A stretch of 64,000 nucleotides of DNA from Erythroxylum novogranatense (taxonomy: Eukaryota; Streptophyta; Magnoliopsida; Malpighiales; Erythroxylaceae), in NCBI GenBank assembly GCA_029891385.1, contig CM057235.1, positions 14,808,001 to 14,872,000 of the forward strand. The letters run 5' to 3'. A program made the translations under genes and the position numbers. Shown piece by piece: positions 14,500-27,020 of this stretch. The first letter of the stretch is position 1. The number at the start of each line of letters is the position of its first letter. The notes beneath the pieces are model-generated. The model searched no databases and was not told the origin of the DNA. It worked only from the letters and a program-made list of their open reading frames with translations.

Positions 14500-17400
14500 T
14501 GTTGGACCTGAACTTTTGGTGAAAATTAGAAATATTAAAATGAATTTAAATGAGAAAGAAATTGGTGAGAAAATTTATGAATTTAAGAAAATTTGATAAA
14601 TTTAAGAAAATTTTTTGAGAAAAGAATTGTTTAGTTTTGATGACTTCAATATTTGAGTCGATTTGTATGGGTTATGAAAGTTTAAGAGAATGAGTTGATT
14701 TGAAATGGAAGTTGACAATTGAGAAATAAAGAGAAAAGTGTAAAAATTTGAAGAATTAAGAAAATTTTGACTTTTTGGGGTTAAAGTTGACTTTTGATTT
14801 AGGCCAAATTGGAGAAAATGATCTTCATGAAACTTGTAGCTTATGTTAAGAGTTTTCCGTCGCCATAAAGTTTGATATTTTTCGATATCGGGAGAAAAAG
14901 TTACAATCAGTCAAAATTTGTTTTGTAAAAATGACCATAAATGTATATTTGCATGTGCTCGACTTTGAGGCCACTCGTCGTACGGATTTAGTCTGAATTG
15001 GAATAACTGGTCTTCATGAAAGTTGTAGCTTGTTTATCAATCTTTCCGATGCTATAAAGTATGCAATTTTTCGATGTGGGAATTGGAAGATATGAATTTT
15101 GAAAGTTTGGAGTTTGTTTAGGTGATGTTTGACAGGACAGTAACTTTGACTAAGTTTTTGACCCCTTTAGAGAGGGAATTGATTTTTGAGTTCTTCATGG
15201 AAGTTGTAAAGCTTCCTTTGATCTTTTTATTGATACAAAATTTGTCAAATTTGGAGTTCGGCATCAAGAGTTACGATTTTTGGAAAATTCGATTATATAT
15301 GTATAATTGAGATTCTGTTCTTTTGCTTTTGATCCGACCTTTTTTTTCAATCTTTTGTTTATAATTCTTCCGTCCGACATCCGATTGATTCGATTTTTGA
15401 AGAGTTGGATTCCTATGACAATTAATTTCATTTTCATGGAAAATTATGAAGTTTAGGAGATTAAATGGAAAGAGATTGATGGAACCAAAGTGAGAGGATT
15501 GGTTAAAGGTTATGAGTTAGATAATTTTCTGAACATGGTTTAGTATTTTGCAAAATTTGGGAGCTATAGAGATCCAATTGAATCGATTCATTTTTCAAAA
15601 TCAAATTGAGACATGATGCTATAAATCATGTGAAGGGATCGAATTCCAATTTAGTCCCTAAGATTGTCAATTTTTGGATTGAAGTTAGGTTATTGTTCAG
15701 TCTCGGATTATAATGAGTTGAACGTGTATTTTGGCCATAACTTCTTAGTTTCTAAACCGATTTGAGCGTTTTCAGTGGCGTTGGAAACGTAAGATATTGA
15801 GGAAAAGTTTTCAAGAAGAAAGTTTCGCCAAATTATGTCATTTACCTGTCCAAAATTTAGAAGCAAGATGGCTGTTTTTAAAATGAAATGTGCAGGGGCA
15901 GATTTGGAACATCACTTAAAAGGGTTAAGGTTTAGGCTTATATGTAATGGCTTGTTGGTCCTTTTTTCTCCTTAAATGAGACACCAAGAGCTGCTCTCGT
16001 TTTGGAGAGAAAAGAAGCAGCAGAAAGTCGAAACATAAGCAGAAGAAGAGAAGAAGAAACGATAGAGAGAAAGAGAGGAGAGATTCGGTGATGGAGAGAA
16101 CCGAAGAAGAAGAAGAAGACAAGCATGGAGGTCGGTTTTTATGGGTCTTCTAAGGGGTTTTTGTTGCTTCTTTAAGAGGGAAAAGAGAGAACAAAAATGA
16201 AAAAGAGAAGAGAGGAGAGAAGCATTCGGATGAGAGAAGAAGAAGAAGATTATCGTGAGATGCTGGGGTTTTCGATTTTGTTAACTTTTAAGAGTGATTT
16301 TACGTGGGATTCAAGAGGAAAAACATGAGAGAAGATGAAAGCTTGCTTATGGAGGTCAAGTGTCAAAAATGGAGGAGAGAGAAGGTAAGAGTTGATTTCG
16401 AAATTTGAGGTTTTAGTGAGATTTTTAGTTAATTGGCTTAAGATTGATATGAGTTTGTGAATTATGAAGTTAAATTTGATGATTATGCTTTAAGTGAGGT
16501 TTAATTTTGGAAAATTGTGATTAGGGTTTATGTTAATTTGGGAATTTTCGAAATTATTGATTTAGATAGTTTAGAAATATGATCAATTGGTGAATTCCTA
16601 AGTTAATTTGAGTAATTATATATTTATGATGTTGAATTTGGGTATTTGTGGTTTAGGAAAATTTAATTTGGAAGAAAGAAGAATGGATTGGAGAAATTGA
16701 GGATTAGGACGAGCTTCAAACATCGATTCGAGGTGGGTATCATATTTATATTTTGATTTATAAGCCATATATGAGTTTTTTAAAATTAAAGAAAGCAAAA
16801 TTTGGGATTTGAGAAATTATTGTTTTTGTAAATGGTTGCAACTTATGATTAATGTTTGAAAATTTCGATTTTTCGAAGGAGAAAAGTTATTGTTGTAAAA
16901 TGATTTTGATACTTTAGAACTTTTGGTGTTTAAATGATTGCACAATTGTTATGGAAATGTTTGGTTGATATTCTAAATGATATTGAGCTTGAATATGATA
17001 AAGGTTTAAAAAATTATGATTTCCGATTAGTTTTAAGAGCGTTTATAAAATATGGTTTTATGTAAAGGTTTGAAAACTTGTGATTTCTGCATAAATTCGG
17101 AAGTGTTTAGAAAATATTGTTTATGGAAATATTTGAAAATTTTGATTCCCAAAAATGATTTGAAATTGTCTAGAAAATGGTTTATGCAAATGTTTGAAAA
17201 TTTATGATTTCCGAATACTTTCGAAATTAGTTAGAAAATATTGTTTATAAAAGTGGTTGAAGGATTACGATTTCCGAATATCTAATGTTTATAGAAGTAT
17301 TTGAAAAATTATGATTTCCGACATTGTTTATAAAAGTGTTTGAAAGTTTATAATTTCTGAACTTGTTTATAATAATGTTTGACAAAATGCGTTTGAAATT

Positions 17401-19863
17401 GTTTAGAAAATAAGGTTTATTTAAATGTTGAAAAGTACGATTTTCGAAAGGCGTTTGAAATTGTTTAGAAATGTTGGTTATGTAAATGTTTGAAGTCTTT
17501 GATCTTCGTATGATTAGATTCCTTACTTTTGAAATGGTTTTAGAAATTGTTTTAAGAAATTATACAAGTTTTAAATGTTTGATAAATTAAGAAAATTTCT
17601 GAAGTTTCAAAACAAAGACACAAAGATTCAATTTCTTGTTTTCAAAGGATTTGGGACATTGATTGAAAAATTGAGAAAGTATTGAATTTTATTATTCCCG
17701 AATGTTTTGGAAAAGGGTTACGAGTTTTAAAATGAATTGAGAAATGAAGAAAGATTTTGAAGTTCATTTCAGTGATTTGGATTTAAGAAATCGCGTAAAT
17801 TGTTAAATTCGTTATTTTCGATGAATTTGATAAGTTATGAAAATGTTTTTGGAATGTTTTTACGAAAATACAAGATTTATGAAAAATTATGTTTTTGAAT
17901 AAATTGAAAAAAATTGAACAATGTGCTTTATGAATCTGCATACGTCTGATTTATGTTTTAAAGAAATAACTTGCATTCATTGTTCTGATTTTGATCTATA
18001 CGTGATTAAATTGCTGAATTGAGATTGAATATGTTTATTGATGTGATATGTGAATATGTGAGCTATGTGAATATGTGAATGTGTCTAGTATGACACAGTA
18101 TGAAAAGTTTGAAAATCAAGATTTCTGAAAAAGTGCCTTCAGGCAATTCGAATTTTTGGTTTCGAATTATGTGTAATATGTGGGTTTGGTGAGGTCCCCT
18201 CCGTAAGAGTCAGTGCACTGTCTCCCTCTGATAGCCTTCTCCCGGCTGCCCGCAAGTGTCTTAGGAGTTCCGATTTCGATCTCCCTTCGCTCACGGTACG
18301 CATGTGAACCGCTATCTTGGAATATGCAATCGCTCGTTAGACCGATCCAAACCATTTGATGTGTTATGTGTTTTGTTTTGTTTATGTTTGTGATGCATTC
18401 ATGTTTTCGAAATTGTGCATAATTTGGAAGAACAATTGTAAGATTTTAAGAAATGAGTTTTGAAATCGTGAGAATTTTAGAAATTGATTAAGAATGTTTT
18501 GAATAAATTGAAAGGCCTAAGAACTAAGTTTTGAAATTCTTGTTACTGAGAAATGTTTATAAATTATAAACATTTTTTACGAAATGATTTTTGCTTATCT
18601 TCGAGTATAAATATGTTATCCACGGAGCGAAAGCTCACCCCCATTTCATCTCCATCTCCAGGTTTTCGAGCAGGAGATAGGATGGAAGACGTTCATGAAT
18701 TCAGTTCGATTTGTGCATGTTCTGTATTTATGTGCAAAGTTTGATGTTAGTGTATTCTTTTCGGATTGTTAATAAATGCTGAAATTAAGTATGGAATTGA
18801 GTTTATGTAAGATTATGAAATTGGATGATGTAAGTAAACTATGGATTTTTGTATTGAAATTAAGATATAAGTTTGTATATGTTTATGAAATATGAATTGT
18901 GAATGTATATCAATATGATTGGATTGTGTTCGGATTGGATTAGGAATTATGATTGGGTTGTATGTGTATGTGAATAAGATTGTATGATTATAGATTATGG
19001 CATAGGAACATGATTGTTCTGGATTTTGGATTGAAGTATGGATTTGGATATTGAGTTAAAATATGAATGGGGAATTTGAATAGAATTGAGATATTGAATG
19101 TGATTTGGCATTAAATGATGAATTTGAATACTAAATTGAGAAACGAATATGAGTTAAATCAGGATAAAGTGTTTTAGATATAAGATTGCGTTGTTTATGC
19201 TGAGATCCCGGATGAAGGGTCCGGTGGATTTTGATGATTGCGTGGTTGTTTGGGAAAATTTAGAAGTGTTTATTTTACCATTTGCAGGTTTTGAGTTAGG
19301 TCAATTGCAATCGTTATGCTGCCGAAATTTCGTTAAATTGTTTAAAAGATGAATTTTTGGATTGTTTGCATGTATAAAAAGTTTGTATGATTTGAGAATT
19401 GGGTTGAGGATAATTTCCAAGAAAAAGGAAATTAGATTGCCTTGCATGAGTTTGATTTATGAGTAAAGAAAAAAAAATTTATACCAGTTTTGGAATGTCT
19501 TAAGGATTCCCAACGCTGAACGTTTAGTTTGTCAGCAAGAATTGTTTTCGGATGTTGGATTTGTGTTCGCTTCGTTTAAGCGATTCAATTTTCTTCGATT
19601 CGTTTGCTTTGATTGTCCGCCTTTGATCCATTTCGATTTCGTATTCGCTTCTGATTTGAATCCGCTTGTTTGCAATTCATTTTTTTGTTTCTGTTTGCCT
19701 TTCATTGTTTCCGAGCGCGTTTGCTACCACCGCTTTTGATTGCATCCGTTCTCTCGTTGTCGTTCTTTGTGCTTCTGTTTTTCATTTCTGGAAGTTTCCA
19801 TTCGTTTTCATTTTTGTTTTCGCTTTTTCGGTTAGGATCTAGTTTCGAGATCGAGTACTAACA
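14500..19863 (+). mobile_element. Long LTR-like insert (Gypsy/Tekay style)
   Basis: Non-coding 5.4 kb block with LTR-type ends TGTTGGACC and GTACTAACA in plus orientation. It has the CTCACCCCC-AGGTTTTCGAGCAGGAGAT segment (18633-18680) that also marks the chromovirus LTR at about 58060-58120 in the other strand. It contains a purine-rich GAAGAAGA tract (about 16010-16260) and diverged tandem units (16850-17620). No protein domain is seen. The flanks AGAAA and CTTGC do not match, so no target duplication supports a simple insertion; the right end is inferred from where LINE coding stops. Confidence 0.55.
16850..17620. repeat. Degenerate tandem units within the LTR-like block
   Basis: Repeated phrases of the kind TTTGAAAATT, TGATTTCCGAAT, GTTTAGAAAATATTG and TTTATGCAAATG recur roughly every 60-80 bp with heavy divergence. 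I see no coding sense in them. Confidence 0.5.
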
Positions 19864-20148
19864 CTTGCATTGCAGATGTATAAACTAATCTCCCATCTTA
19901 AGTACTTGCACTTCCACTTTATTCACATTGTACTAGCATAAAATCCTCCCATTATAATGATACGCATGATTTGAGTTGTACCTCCATTGTGTCCCCAAAA
20001 TAACTAAATCTTTTCTATTTGAAGTGGCTTTTATTTTAGTTTCAAGAAGTCCTACCAAAATAGGGTGAGTGTCCTCTACGAGCTGCTTAACCATTAGCTT
20101 CTTTAGGGGGTCATTCAACCCCTTCGTATTTCAAACTAGAAACGTCAT
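19864..20148 (-). pseudogene. LINE ORF2 N-terminus: EEP endonuclease start
   Basis: The ATG at 20148 opens MTFLV, then a stop (TGA at the usual Trp), then NTKGLNDPLKKLMVKQLVED, ILVGLLETKIKA, and HAYHYNGRI further on. This is the N-terminal part of the apurinic-like endonuclease of plant L1 ORF2, with the catalytic Glu in the LLETK motif. It breaks off at about 19864 at the edge of the LTR-like block. The next recognisable ORF2 sequence is at 14178, and the part between (about 100 or more codons including the GDFN-type catalytic block) is missing from the window. Confidence 0.75.
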
Positions 20149-20251
20149 GTTAAAAAAGACACTCCGGGGACATCACCCTTTTGTGCTTTTTCTTCTTTGC
20201 TTTCTTCCTACCAATAGTCTTCTTAATAAGCCCACTCGAAGTCTGAGGGAG

Positions 20252-21700
20252 CTACCTAGGCTCAATTTTTGAACCAGCCTCATTCCCAATACTTGTGTTG
20301 AGTTCTACTATAACAAGAGTTGCCTCACCCAGGTGCTGAGATACATCCACCATCCCTGTTTCAAGAACTCCATTATTCGGCACCTCATCTGCGGTTTGAG
20401 ATGACAAAATTGTAGGAGTAGGAGAACTACTAGACAACCCAATAGCCTCCTGATCACCCTGAACCACTATTCCTTCTCTGTGCATAACTGCCCCTTCCTG
20501 ATGCATTTCATTGTCAGCCTCAACTAAACTGTGTCTAAGTGGGTTCTTGTTGTGCTTTAGATCTCCATCTCTTGCAAGCTCACATCTTCGAACCTGTCCA
20601 GTACTAGTGTCAGCCCTTTCCTCGTTTATCAAATCCTCAATACCCCCATCCTGGCAGTGACTCCCCTGCACCATCGACCGACCCTGTCCCTCCTTACTAC
20701 TAGCTTCATTCACGAAATCGTCATGCCAACCTGACTGGAAAACTCTCCCCGTAGCTACCCACTACTTGCATACCACGTTAGGCTTCGACAGATAGGTCAC
20801 AGATATACGATCATAAATTAACTCCCCAGTCTCTCCAAGTCTTTTAATAGACAAACTATCAGGCACACAGCATCCTTTGGAACCTCTATACATATCTTGG
20901 TATAGCCAATTCTATCCATAGCAGCTGTCTGTGCATCCATACAAATGGGTTTACCTATACCACTAGCCAGATGACTCAATCCCTCCATCGTCCAGTATTT
21001 CATTGGTAATCCATAGAACTGAACCCAAATCGGTATGACTTCAATGGCTCCCCTATCCAAACCCAAACCTAGCCTCCACTGTCGTAGAAACAAGGGCTGA
21101 TCACCAATATGCTAGGGCCCTAATTCCAGTGTCTCCCCAATGTTGGAGTTTGTAGAGAACTTGAAAAAAATCGACCCATCCTCCATGAGCATTGCCTTTT
21201 CAAGACCTTTTTTACCCCATTTGCCTTGTGCCTACGCGTTAACCACCAGGAACATTAATCTCTTGGACTAGAAGAAACCCACTAACGCATTGGACCAAGC
21301 TCGAGCTCCAGCCTGTAGCAACTTCACAGGAGGGGACACTACTCCATCCTGTAGGAAATTCGGGTAATAGTGGAGTTTACCTGAATGTTTAGGAATTCCC
21401 ACTTAGTCATGCCAGACTCCACCCCTACCATCAATTACGTTTGTTTCTCCCCTGGCTCCCATTCAATCGAAGCATGTGGACTACCGAAAGCCACTGTTTT
21501 CGTCAGTGGAAGGAAGGGTCCTAGCGACAGAGACGATTCACCCATGGCGAGGGTGGACGTCTGCTGTCCGAAAATGAACCCCGGAAATAATTGGATTGCC
21601 TCTAGTCACTGGACAGCAGTAAGGAATTTCGGAGGAAAAGGCTAGGTAGAGTGGTAAAAGCCAAAAGGAGCGGGAAAAGAAAGTAAAAGAGAAGGCAAAT
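20252..21700 (-). pseudogene. LINE ORF1: DUF4283-like nucleic-acid-binding protein
   Basis: Minus-strand open pieces 21093-20818 (IPIWVQFYGLPMKYWTMEGL, then IGKPICMDAQTAAMDRIGY and KICIEVPKDA) and 20713-20252. The first is the classic DUF4283 block of plant LINE ORF1 proteins; the second is the variable acidic/basic tail ending before ORF2. Upstream (to about 21700) frames such as TKTVAFGSPHASIEWEPGEK suggest the ORF1 start region. Stops separate the pieces. Confidence 0.72.
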
Positions 21701-21747
21701 CATTCAAAGAAGAGAGAGAAAGGTGATATAAAGTGTTCCATTTGTCA

Positions 21748-22138
21748 TAAATTTAAAGGGCCACTTGTCACCAATCTTACCATTTTTGAATTCTACTAAG
21801 CCAATTTATACACTAACTCCTTAAACTTTCAATTTTTTTTACAATTAACTCTAAATCACTAACTTAAATCCATCAATTTCTAACTTAATTCTAATTTATC
21901 AAAATCATATCCAAGCATCCCGGAATATGTCAATTAAGTGCACATAAAACATTGATCACTTATTTCTCATATTTACAAATAATAATCTATATATGTGTAT
22001 GCTAATCTAATGCATGTATATAGAATAACATATTTTGTATCCTAATGCACCAAATTAATCATCTAGCAATATAACTTATTTAATTTAATTATTCTAAACC
22101 TTCTAACCCTCAATAATTTAGAAGACAAGATATTACAT
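21748..22138 (-). mobile_element. LTR-like end flanking the LINE
   Basis: A/T-rich non-coding DNA that, read on the minus strand from 22138, begins TGTAATATCTTGTCTTCTAA, which has the look of a plant Gypsy LTR start. It resumes the TTTGTCA minisatellite type seen at 10.8-11.05 kb, so the LINE may have inserted into this LTR. The other end of the LTR (near 10775) lacks a matching target duplication. Confidence 0.35.
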
Positions 22139-22790
22139 TTCGTGTGGAGGTTGGTTGTCCATTTTTTTCTCTTGCGTTATTTTTTTTTGTTTGTAATATT
22201 TACATGTGAACAGTTATGTTGGATATGTTGAATTCAGTGTGGATTGATTCATGACGGACATTTATTTGGGTTGTTAATGACTTACTGTTTGTTGGTGTGT
22301 AGTTATGTTGGTGAATAATGCGTCAAAATCAATAGTTTTTTTAACAAAGTAGTATTGTTTTTCAATAGCATACTAAGTGTTTGATGAAAGTTATGTAAGA
22401 GGATGATAGACATGATTTGTAATTTGGAATGTTTATAATGATTATGAAATCATAGATATGTTATGTGTCAATGTCTATAATGAATATTAATATGATTTCA
22501 TACCTACATATTAAAAACTTTCTACATATTTTTCTCATCATATTGGAGCCTATTCTAAGAGCTTTTTCAATTGCTTTTGAATCTAAGAATTTTCCTTCTT
22601 AAAATAATTTTGAATGAAAATTTCTAATAAGTTTCATTTCCTAAGTAATACCTACTAGATTTATTTGAGTTGGCATTAGTTTTGTCTATTTTTTGTAAAA
22701 AATGTTTTTGACACAATACCATTATTAGTCCTAATTTCAGTATGTAAATAGTTAGCATCAAATTTTGTTACCAAGGTGACTCAATATTTA

Positions 22791-22824
22791 TGTGTGTGTG
22801 TGTGTGTGTGTTTGTGTATGTGTA
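22791..22824. repeat. (TG)n microsatellite
   Basis: Twenty bases of pure TG followed by an imperfect continuation. Confidence 0.9.
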
Positions 22825-23621
22825 CATATTCTTTTATTTACACAAACTTCTCTTTATACTTTTCCTGCTTAACTTTTTTGCGATAAGATTAGTATAAACT
22901 TATTGTTATGGACTTCATCTACAATTCAGAGGCTAATTATAAGATAAATAGCATTCTACTTATAAGTACATTATATTTATTACTTGTATTTCTTTCTATT
23001 TACTTTTCAAAATAATATTGTTAACATAAATTTATCGAGGAATGCCTATGTCACAAATAGTTTTCGATGGTAGAAATGAGTTTCGAAGGGAGAAATGTAG
23101 CAAAATTCTCCTTAATAAAGAACAAATCGATACACAACAAATCTCCTCATCAAAAACTAATCACAACTTGCTTTCAATGGTTGGTCTTCTTCTTCAAGGT
23201 TTTTAGTATCAGCCGAATTAGCTCTCTTTCTTTATTATTTGTATCTCATTTTCTATTAAAAAGTTATCAGATGAGCATCTAAATGTATATATTTGTGTTT
23301 TGTAAAGCTTACTTGAATCTTTAAGAGAACACAGATGGAAATTGAGGTGGTGGTGAAGTCCCGATGATTCATCCAGGTTTAGGAAAATCGGTTGTTTTGG
23401 AATAGCCATCGATTGCAAAAACCTATGTATATTCATTATGACGATGATGGAGTCATTTAATCGGCTATGATTGTGCTCGAATTTGGGTACCTTATACCAT
23501 TTTATTTGGATTTGATTGTTCTATACTATTTGTTTCGTAGGTAAAACATATGGTACGTATAGTTCATCTAATTTAGTGGTCCATAATGTATTCGCGAAAT
23601 CATCACTATATCTTCTACTAG

Positions 23622-23742
23622 TTTGGTTAAAATCAAGAAGTTGTTGGAAGAGGGTTTCAATAAATCAAATCCTAAGAGAAAATCTCTAATTATTTCAATT
23701 GATGTCTTCGAATGTGCAAGGAGTCTTCTTGGGAATCCAAAC
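23622..23742 (+). other. Possible orphan exon, function unknown
   Basis: A 121-bp open stretch bounded by AG (CTACTAG) and GT (GTAAGG). It reads LVKIKKLLEEGFNKSNPKRK followed by SLIISIDVFECARSLLGNPN without a stop. Codon-like composition and splice-like edges stand out against the A/T-rich surroundings. I do not recognise the family and see no partner exon with confidence. It could be chance. Confidence 0.2.
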
Positions 23743-24470
23743 GTAAGGAACTCCTTTACCTAGCTATAAAGTGTTATGTCATTTAGAATCTAGAAAAATA
23801 ATTATTTCTTTTTCTTTTCAAAGGAATAGGCATGAAACTTTCTTTATTGTTTTGTCTGTAAAAATTGTTACCAATGTTATGAATACCGTACCGGATTCGA
23901 TGCGGATTGGGCTCGAACTGAATGCAGAATGCAAATTGGCATCGGTAATACTGCTTCGGGATATTTTTAAATTTATAAAATAGTCCTAAACTTTTAAAAT
24001 TGCAAAATAGTCCATATTGATATATTATACAACTGCATCAGTATACTTTACTAGTTTATCGCTTACATCAACCATACTTTAAAAATCTTAATAATAAATA
24101 ATAATGACAATTAATTTGAAATAACAATAATTTTTAAATATTTTACATATAAATAATAATCACAATTAATATAAATAAAGACAATCATCATCATACAATT
24201 ATAAAACTAAGAATAATACAAAGCATTTAAAATATTACAATCATACAATTTCATCATTATAATAAATAATATTACATATTTACATCAAAAGATTCAAAAC
24301 ATCCGATAAAAAGAACAATAAATATTACAAAAAGGTTGATGACGAATAAGCAATCAAGTAGAAGTTGAACCTGAAACAAAAATATTACATTTACATTACA
24401 TACATATAATTTAACATAAACATCAATGATCAAATACAAGTAAAATTAAAAGAAGAGGAAAAATAAAAAC

Positions 24471-26896
24471 CTGAAGTTCAATCGTCAATGGGCGGATACC
24501 GCTTGAACCGGACCGACCCCACTGATCATTTGGTACAAAATCCTCATCATTGAGAGGAGCTTCATCATCATCATCATTCAAATTTAATGCACCAAATGAC
24601 ATGTCAATGCTTTCCCATCCAAGATCATCTTCCACATTCAAATCACTCACATCAACCAAATTGGGTTCTTCAGAAACCCAATCCGCCAAAATATCAATAT
24701 TATCAATCGCAATTGGATCATTTGAACAACTTGTGCTACTAAGAGTCCTAGTAAACAATTACATTTAATTATTAAAAAATTATAAGAAATTATATAAAAA
24801 TTAATAATGAAAATAACATACCTTTCCCGAAGCTTTAAATTATAACGAACAAAAACCAAGTCATTCAACCTCTTATGCTCCAATCTATTCCTTTTCTTGG
24901 AATGGATAAATTCAAATGTGCTCCAATTTCGTTCACACCTAATTGCACTCACACATTGACTTAAAATTCGAATCGCAAACTTTCTCAAATCTGGAACACT
25001 ACATCCGAAAAGATCCCACCAAGCAACTGCAAGTTATAAGAAAAAAAAGTAGTTTTATAAACAAAATAAAGTGATAAATAAATTTCAACAAATAAGAAAT
25101 AGGAAATAAGTAATACCTGGAGAAAGAAGTCCTCTTTGTTGAATAGCGACCGACATTCTAAAATCTCCATAAGAGTACTTATAAGCCTCCATTTGTGTGG
25201 TTAAAGCAATTTGCATTGAGTCATGAGGAACAATTGACGTAATTGTCATAAGCATTCCTCTACTAACTTCAGCTTGCTTTTCAACATCCAGTCTAAAATA
25301 CACACTGGGATTCAAAAATGCCCCAGCTACAAACAATGGAGAAGAAAGTTGTCTTTTCCTTCTCTCATTAATGATTGAGATATATAGCTCGTATAAAGAA
25401 GGCTTATGTTTCAGATTGGCCTTGATTGCTTCCGTTGCTCTCTCCATAGCCTCAAAAATATAACCCATTGTTAGCTTTTCTTCACTATCATCCAACCGAA
25501 ACACCCTCACCAAAGGCTCACAAACCCGGATAACGAATTGCGATGCCGACCAAAATTCCCTATCTTCCAGTATAATACTATAAACCTCCATTCCAGCATT
25601 AGACCTAGCATGCTGAGATGTTACCCACTTATCACTTGTAAACATTTGCCGTAACTCCTTCCTCAACAAAAGAAAAGACTGAAGTGATAAGAAATTTGTT
25701 GCAAATCTTGTTACAGCAGGGCGACACAAATTCCTACCATTGATAAATTCCCTTCTCATCAAATTTAAAACCCATGCACGATTATAAATTAAATTTGTCA
25801 CCTTCTTTGCCTTCTGCATGGTCTCATCAAAAACAGGAAAATACCTAGGATTTCCTATATCCTCCAGTATTAAGTCAATGTAATGTGCAACACAAGGAAT
25901 CCAAAAAAATGAATTATAAGTTCTCTACAACCTTTGTCCTGCCGCTTTATAAGCAGAATCATTATCAGTAATAAACTGAACAATATTTTCCACCCCTACT
26001 TTATTCACAACTTGATCAAATATCCCAAACAAAGTATCAGCATTTCTAATCAGGCCAGATGCATCAATCGATTTTAAAAACATAGAGCCATTAAAACAAT
26101 AAACCAAAAAATTCATGATAGGCTCTTGTCTCCTATTCGTCCAACCATCACACATAATTGAGCATCCATTAATACACCAATTCGCTCTTCTTTCAGCCAA
26201 ATAAGCTCTCATTTCAGACACAGCACAACTCAAAAGTTTACCTCTTAAGTTATCAACCGATGGCCCTTTGTATCCTGGATCATAGGAGGCCATGGCATCT
26301 ATCATAGGTTGATAATAATATGATTGAGAAGCATTAAATGACGAACCTGTATCATACCACCATCTAACTACTGCCATATCCACATTGTGAGCCGCATCTC
26401 TTGTCTGCATTGCACTACGAATTGAAGGTTGGGCTTCAGGAGTTGTTCGTGGTGCAAAGAAACCAGGCAGCTGCCTTCTTCTCTTCCTCACTTTAGATTG
26501 TATAGGATCCTGAGACTGAGATGGAACACTACCAGTACCACTACCACTTCCACCTTGAACATCTCCATAATCACCACGGAAACCGACAAATGAACTTCCA
26601 CTACCAATTTCAAGATTCAATCTTTCCCTTCTATCTTTCTCAAATTGATGTTCACCAAGCAATGTCTTCTTCTGCCACTTCACATCATGACTTACTTTTA
26701 TACATGCTTCCATATCTCCTTTAACCCCAGCTAAATGTCTTTTCAATCGGGTGATTCCTCCACCTTTCACATGCTTGTTACAAAACAAGCAAATGGTATA
26801 ATTCTTTTGACCAGGAACCACACCAGCATGAGCCCAAGCTGGATCACTGTATCTTCCTGAACTAGGTTGATCGGGAGTATTTGAACTTCCTTCCAT
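24471..26896 (-). pseudogene. hAT transposase, one nonsense codon, three exons
   Basis: DNA transposase of the hAT superfamily. Exon 1 (26896-25117) starts MEGSSNTPDQP. It carries a BED zinc finger (CLFCNKHVKGGGITRLKRHLAG), a DUF659/RNase H-like core with CDGWTNRRQEP and FITDNDSAYKAAG (likely catalytic Asp residues), then WIPCVAHYIDLILEDIG and RPAVTRFATNFLSL. Exon 2 (25026-24822) gives AWWDLFGCSVPDLRKFAIRI and ERNWSTFEFIHSKKRNRL, the C-terminal dimerisation domain. Exon 3 (24747-24471) gives DPIAIDNIDILADWVSEEP and an acidic tail. GT/AG borders keep the frame, and a short exon 4 may start at 24370. The only lesion seen in exon 1 is TAG at 25927-25925, where CAG would preserve the frame. An acceptor just before the ATG suggests a 5' UTR intron that contains the CAATT array. 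Confidence 0.85.
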
Positions 26897-26942
26897 TTAT
26901 CTGTACACAAAAATGAATAACACATAATTTCAGTACATAATG

Positions 26943-27020
26943 ACAATTCAATTCAATTCAATTCAATTCAATCTAATCCAATTCAATTCAATCTAATTCA
27001 ATTCAATCAAATGCAATCCA
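26943..27020. repeat. CAATT-type array, left remnant
   Basis: About 15 copies of CAATT/CAATC-like units immediately upstream (in gene sense) of the hAT transposase start. It is cut at 27020 by the 5' LTR of the outer Copia element; the array resumes at 44751. Confidence 0.9.

Larger units (their letters stand above)
11067..21734 (-). mobile_element. L1-type LINE, degenerate, with nested insertions
   Basis: Non-LTR retrotransposon on the minus strand with ORF1 (DUF4283-like), an endonuclease start, reverse transcriptase and a zf-RVT tail. It is flanked by a 13-bp target duplication GTTCCATTTGTCA (11054-11066 and 21735-21747), the expected signature of target-primed reverse transcription. The 3' end lies at 11067 and is A-rich in minus-strand sense, not a clean poly(A). 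The insertion at about 14184-19863 splits ORF2 in the endonuclease domain. Without it the LINE is about 5 kb, close to full length. Multiple stops and frameshifts make it inactive. Confidence 0.87.
22139..23858. other. Unassigned A/T-rich region
   Basis: Nothing recognisable apart from a short (TG)n run (22791-22824) and a short open stretch with splice-like edges (23622-23742), listed separately. Confidence 0.5.

Noticed and set aside
13904..14596. A 230-codon plus-strand frame
   Set aside because: It is antisense to LINE ORF2 and then runs through the SINE-like palindrome, so it is a composite of unrelated sequences.
15925..16126. Ser/Leu/Phe-rich minus-strand frames that look like signal peptides
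   Set aside because: They are translations of the complement of a GAAGAAGA purine tract in an LTR-like block.
10772..22138. A complete LTR from 10772 to 22138 around the LINE
   Set aside because: The TG start (TGTTGACTATT) and the ATTACA end have no matching 5-bp flanks (CCTTA against TTTCG). Only the right end resembles an LTR.
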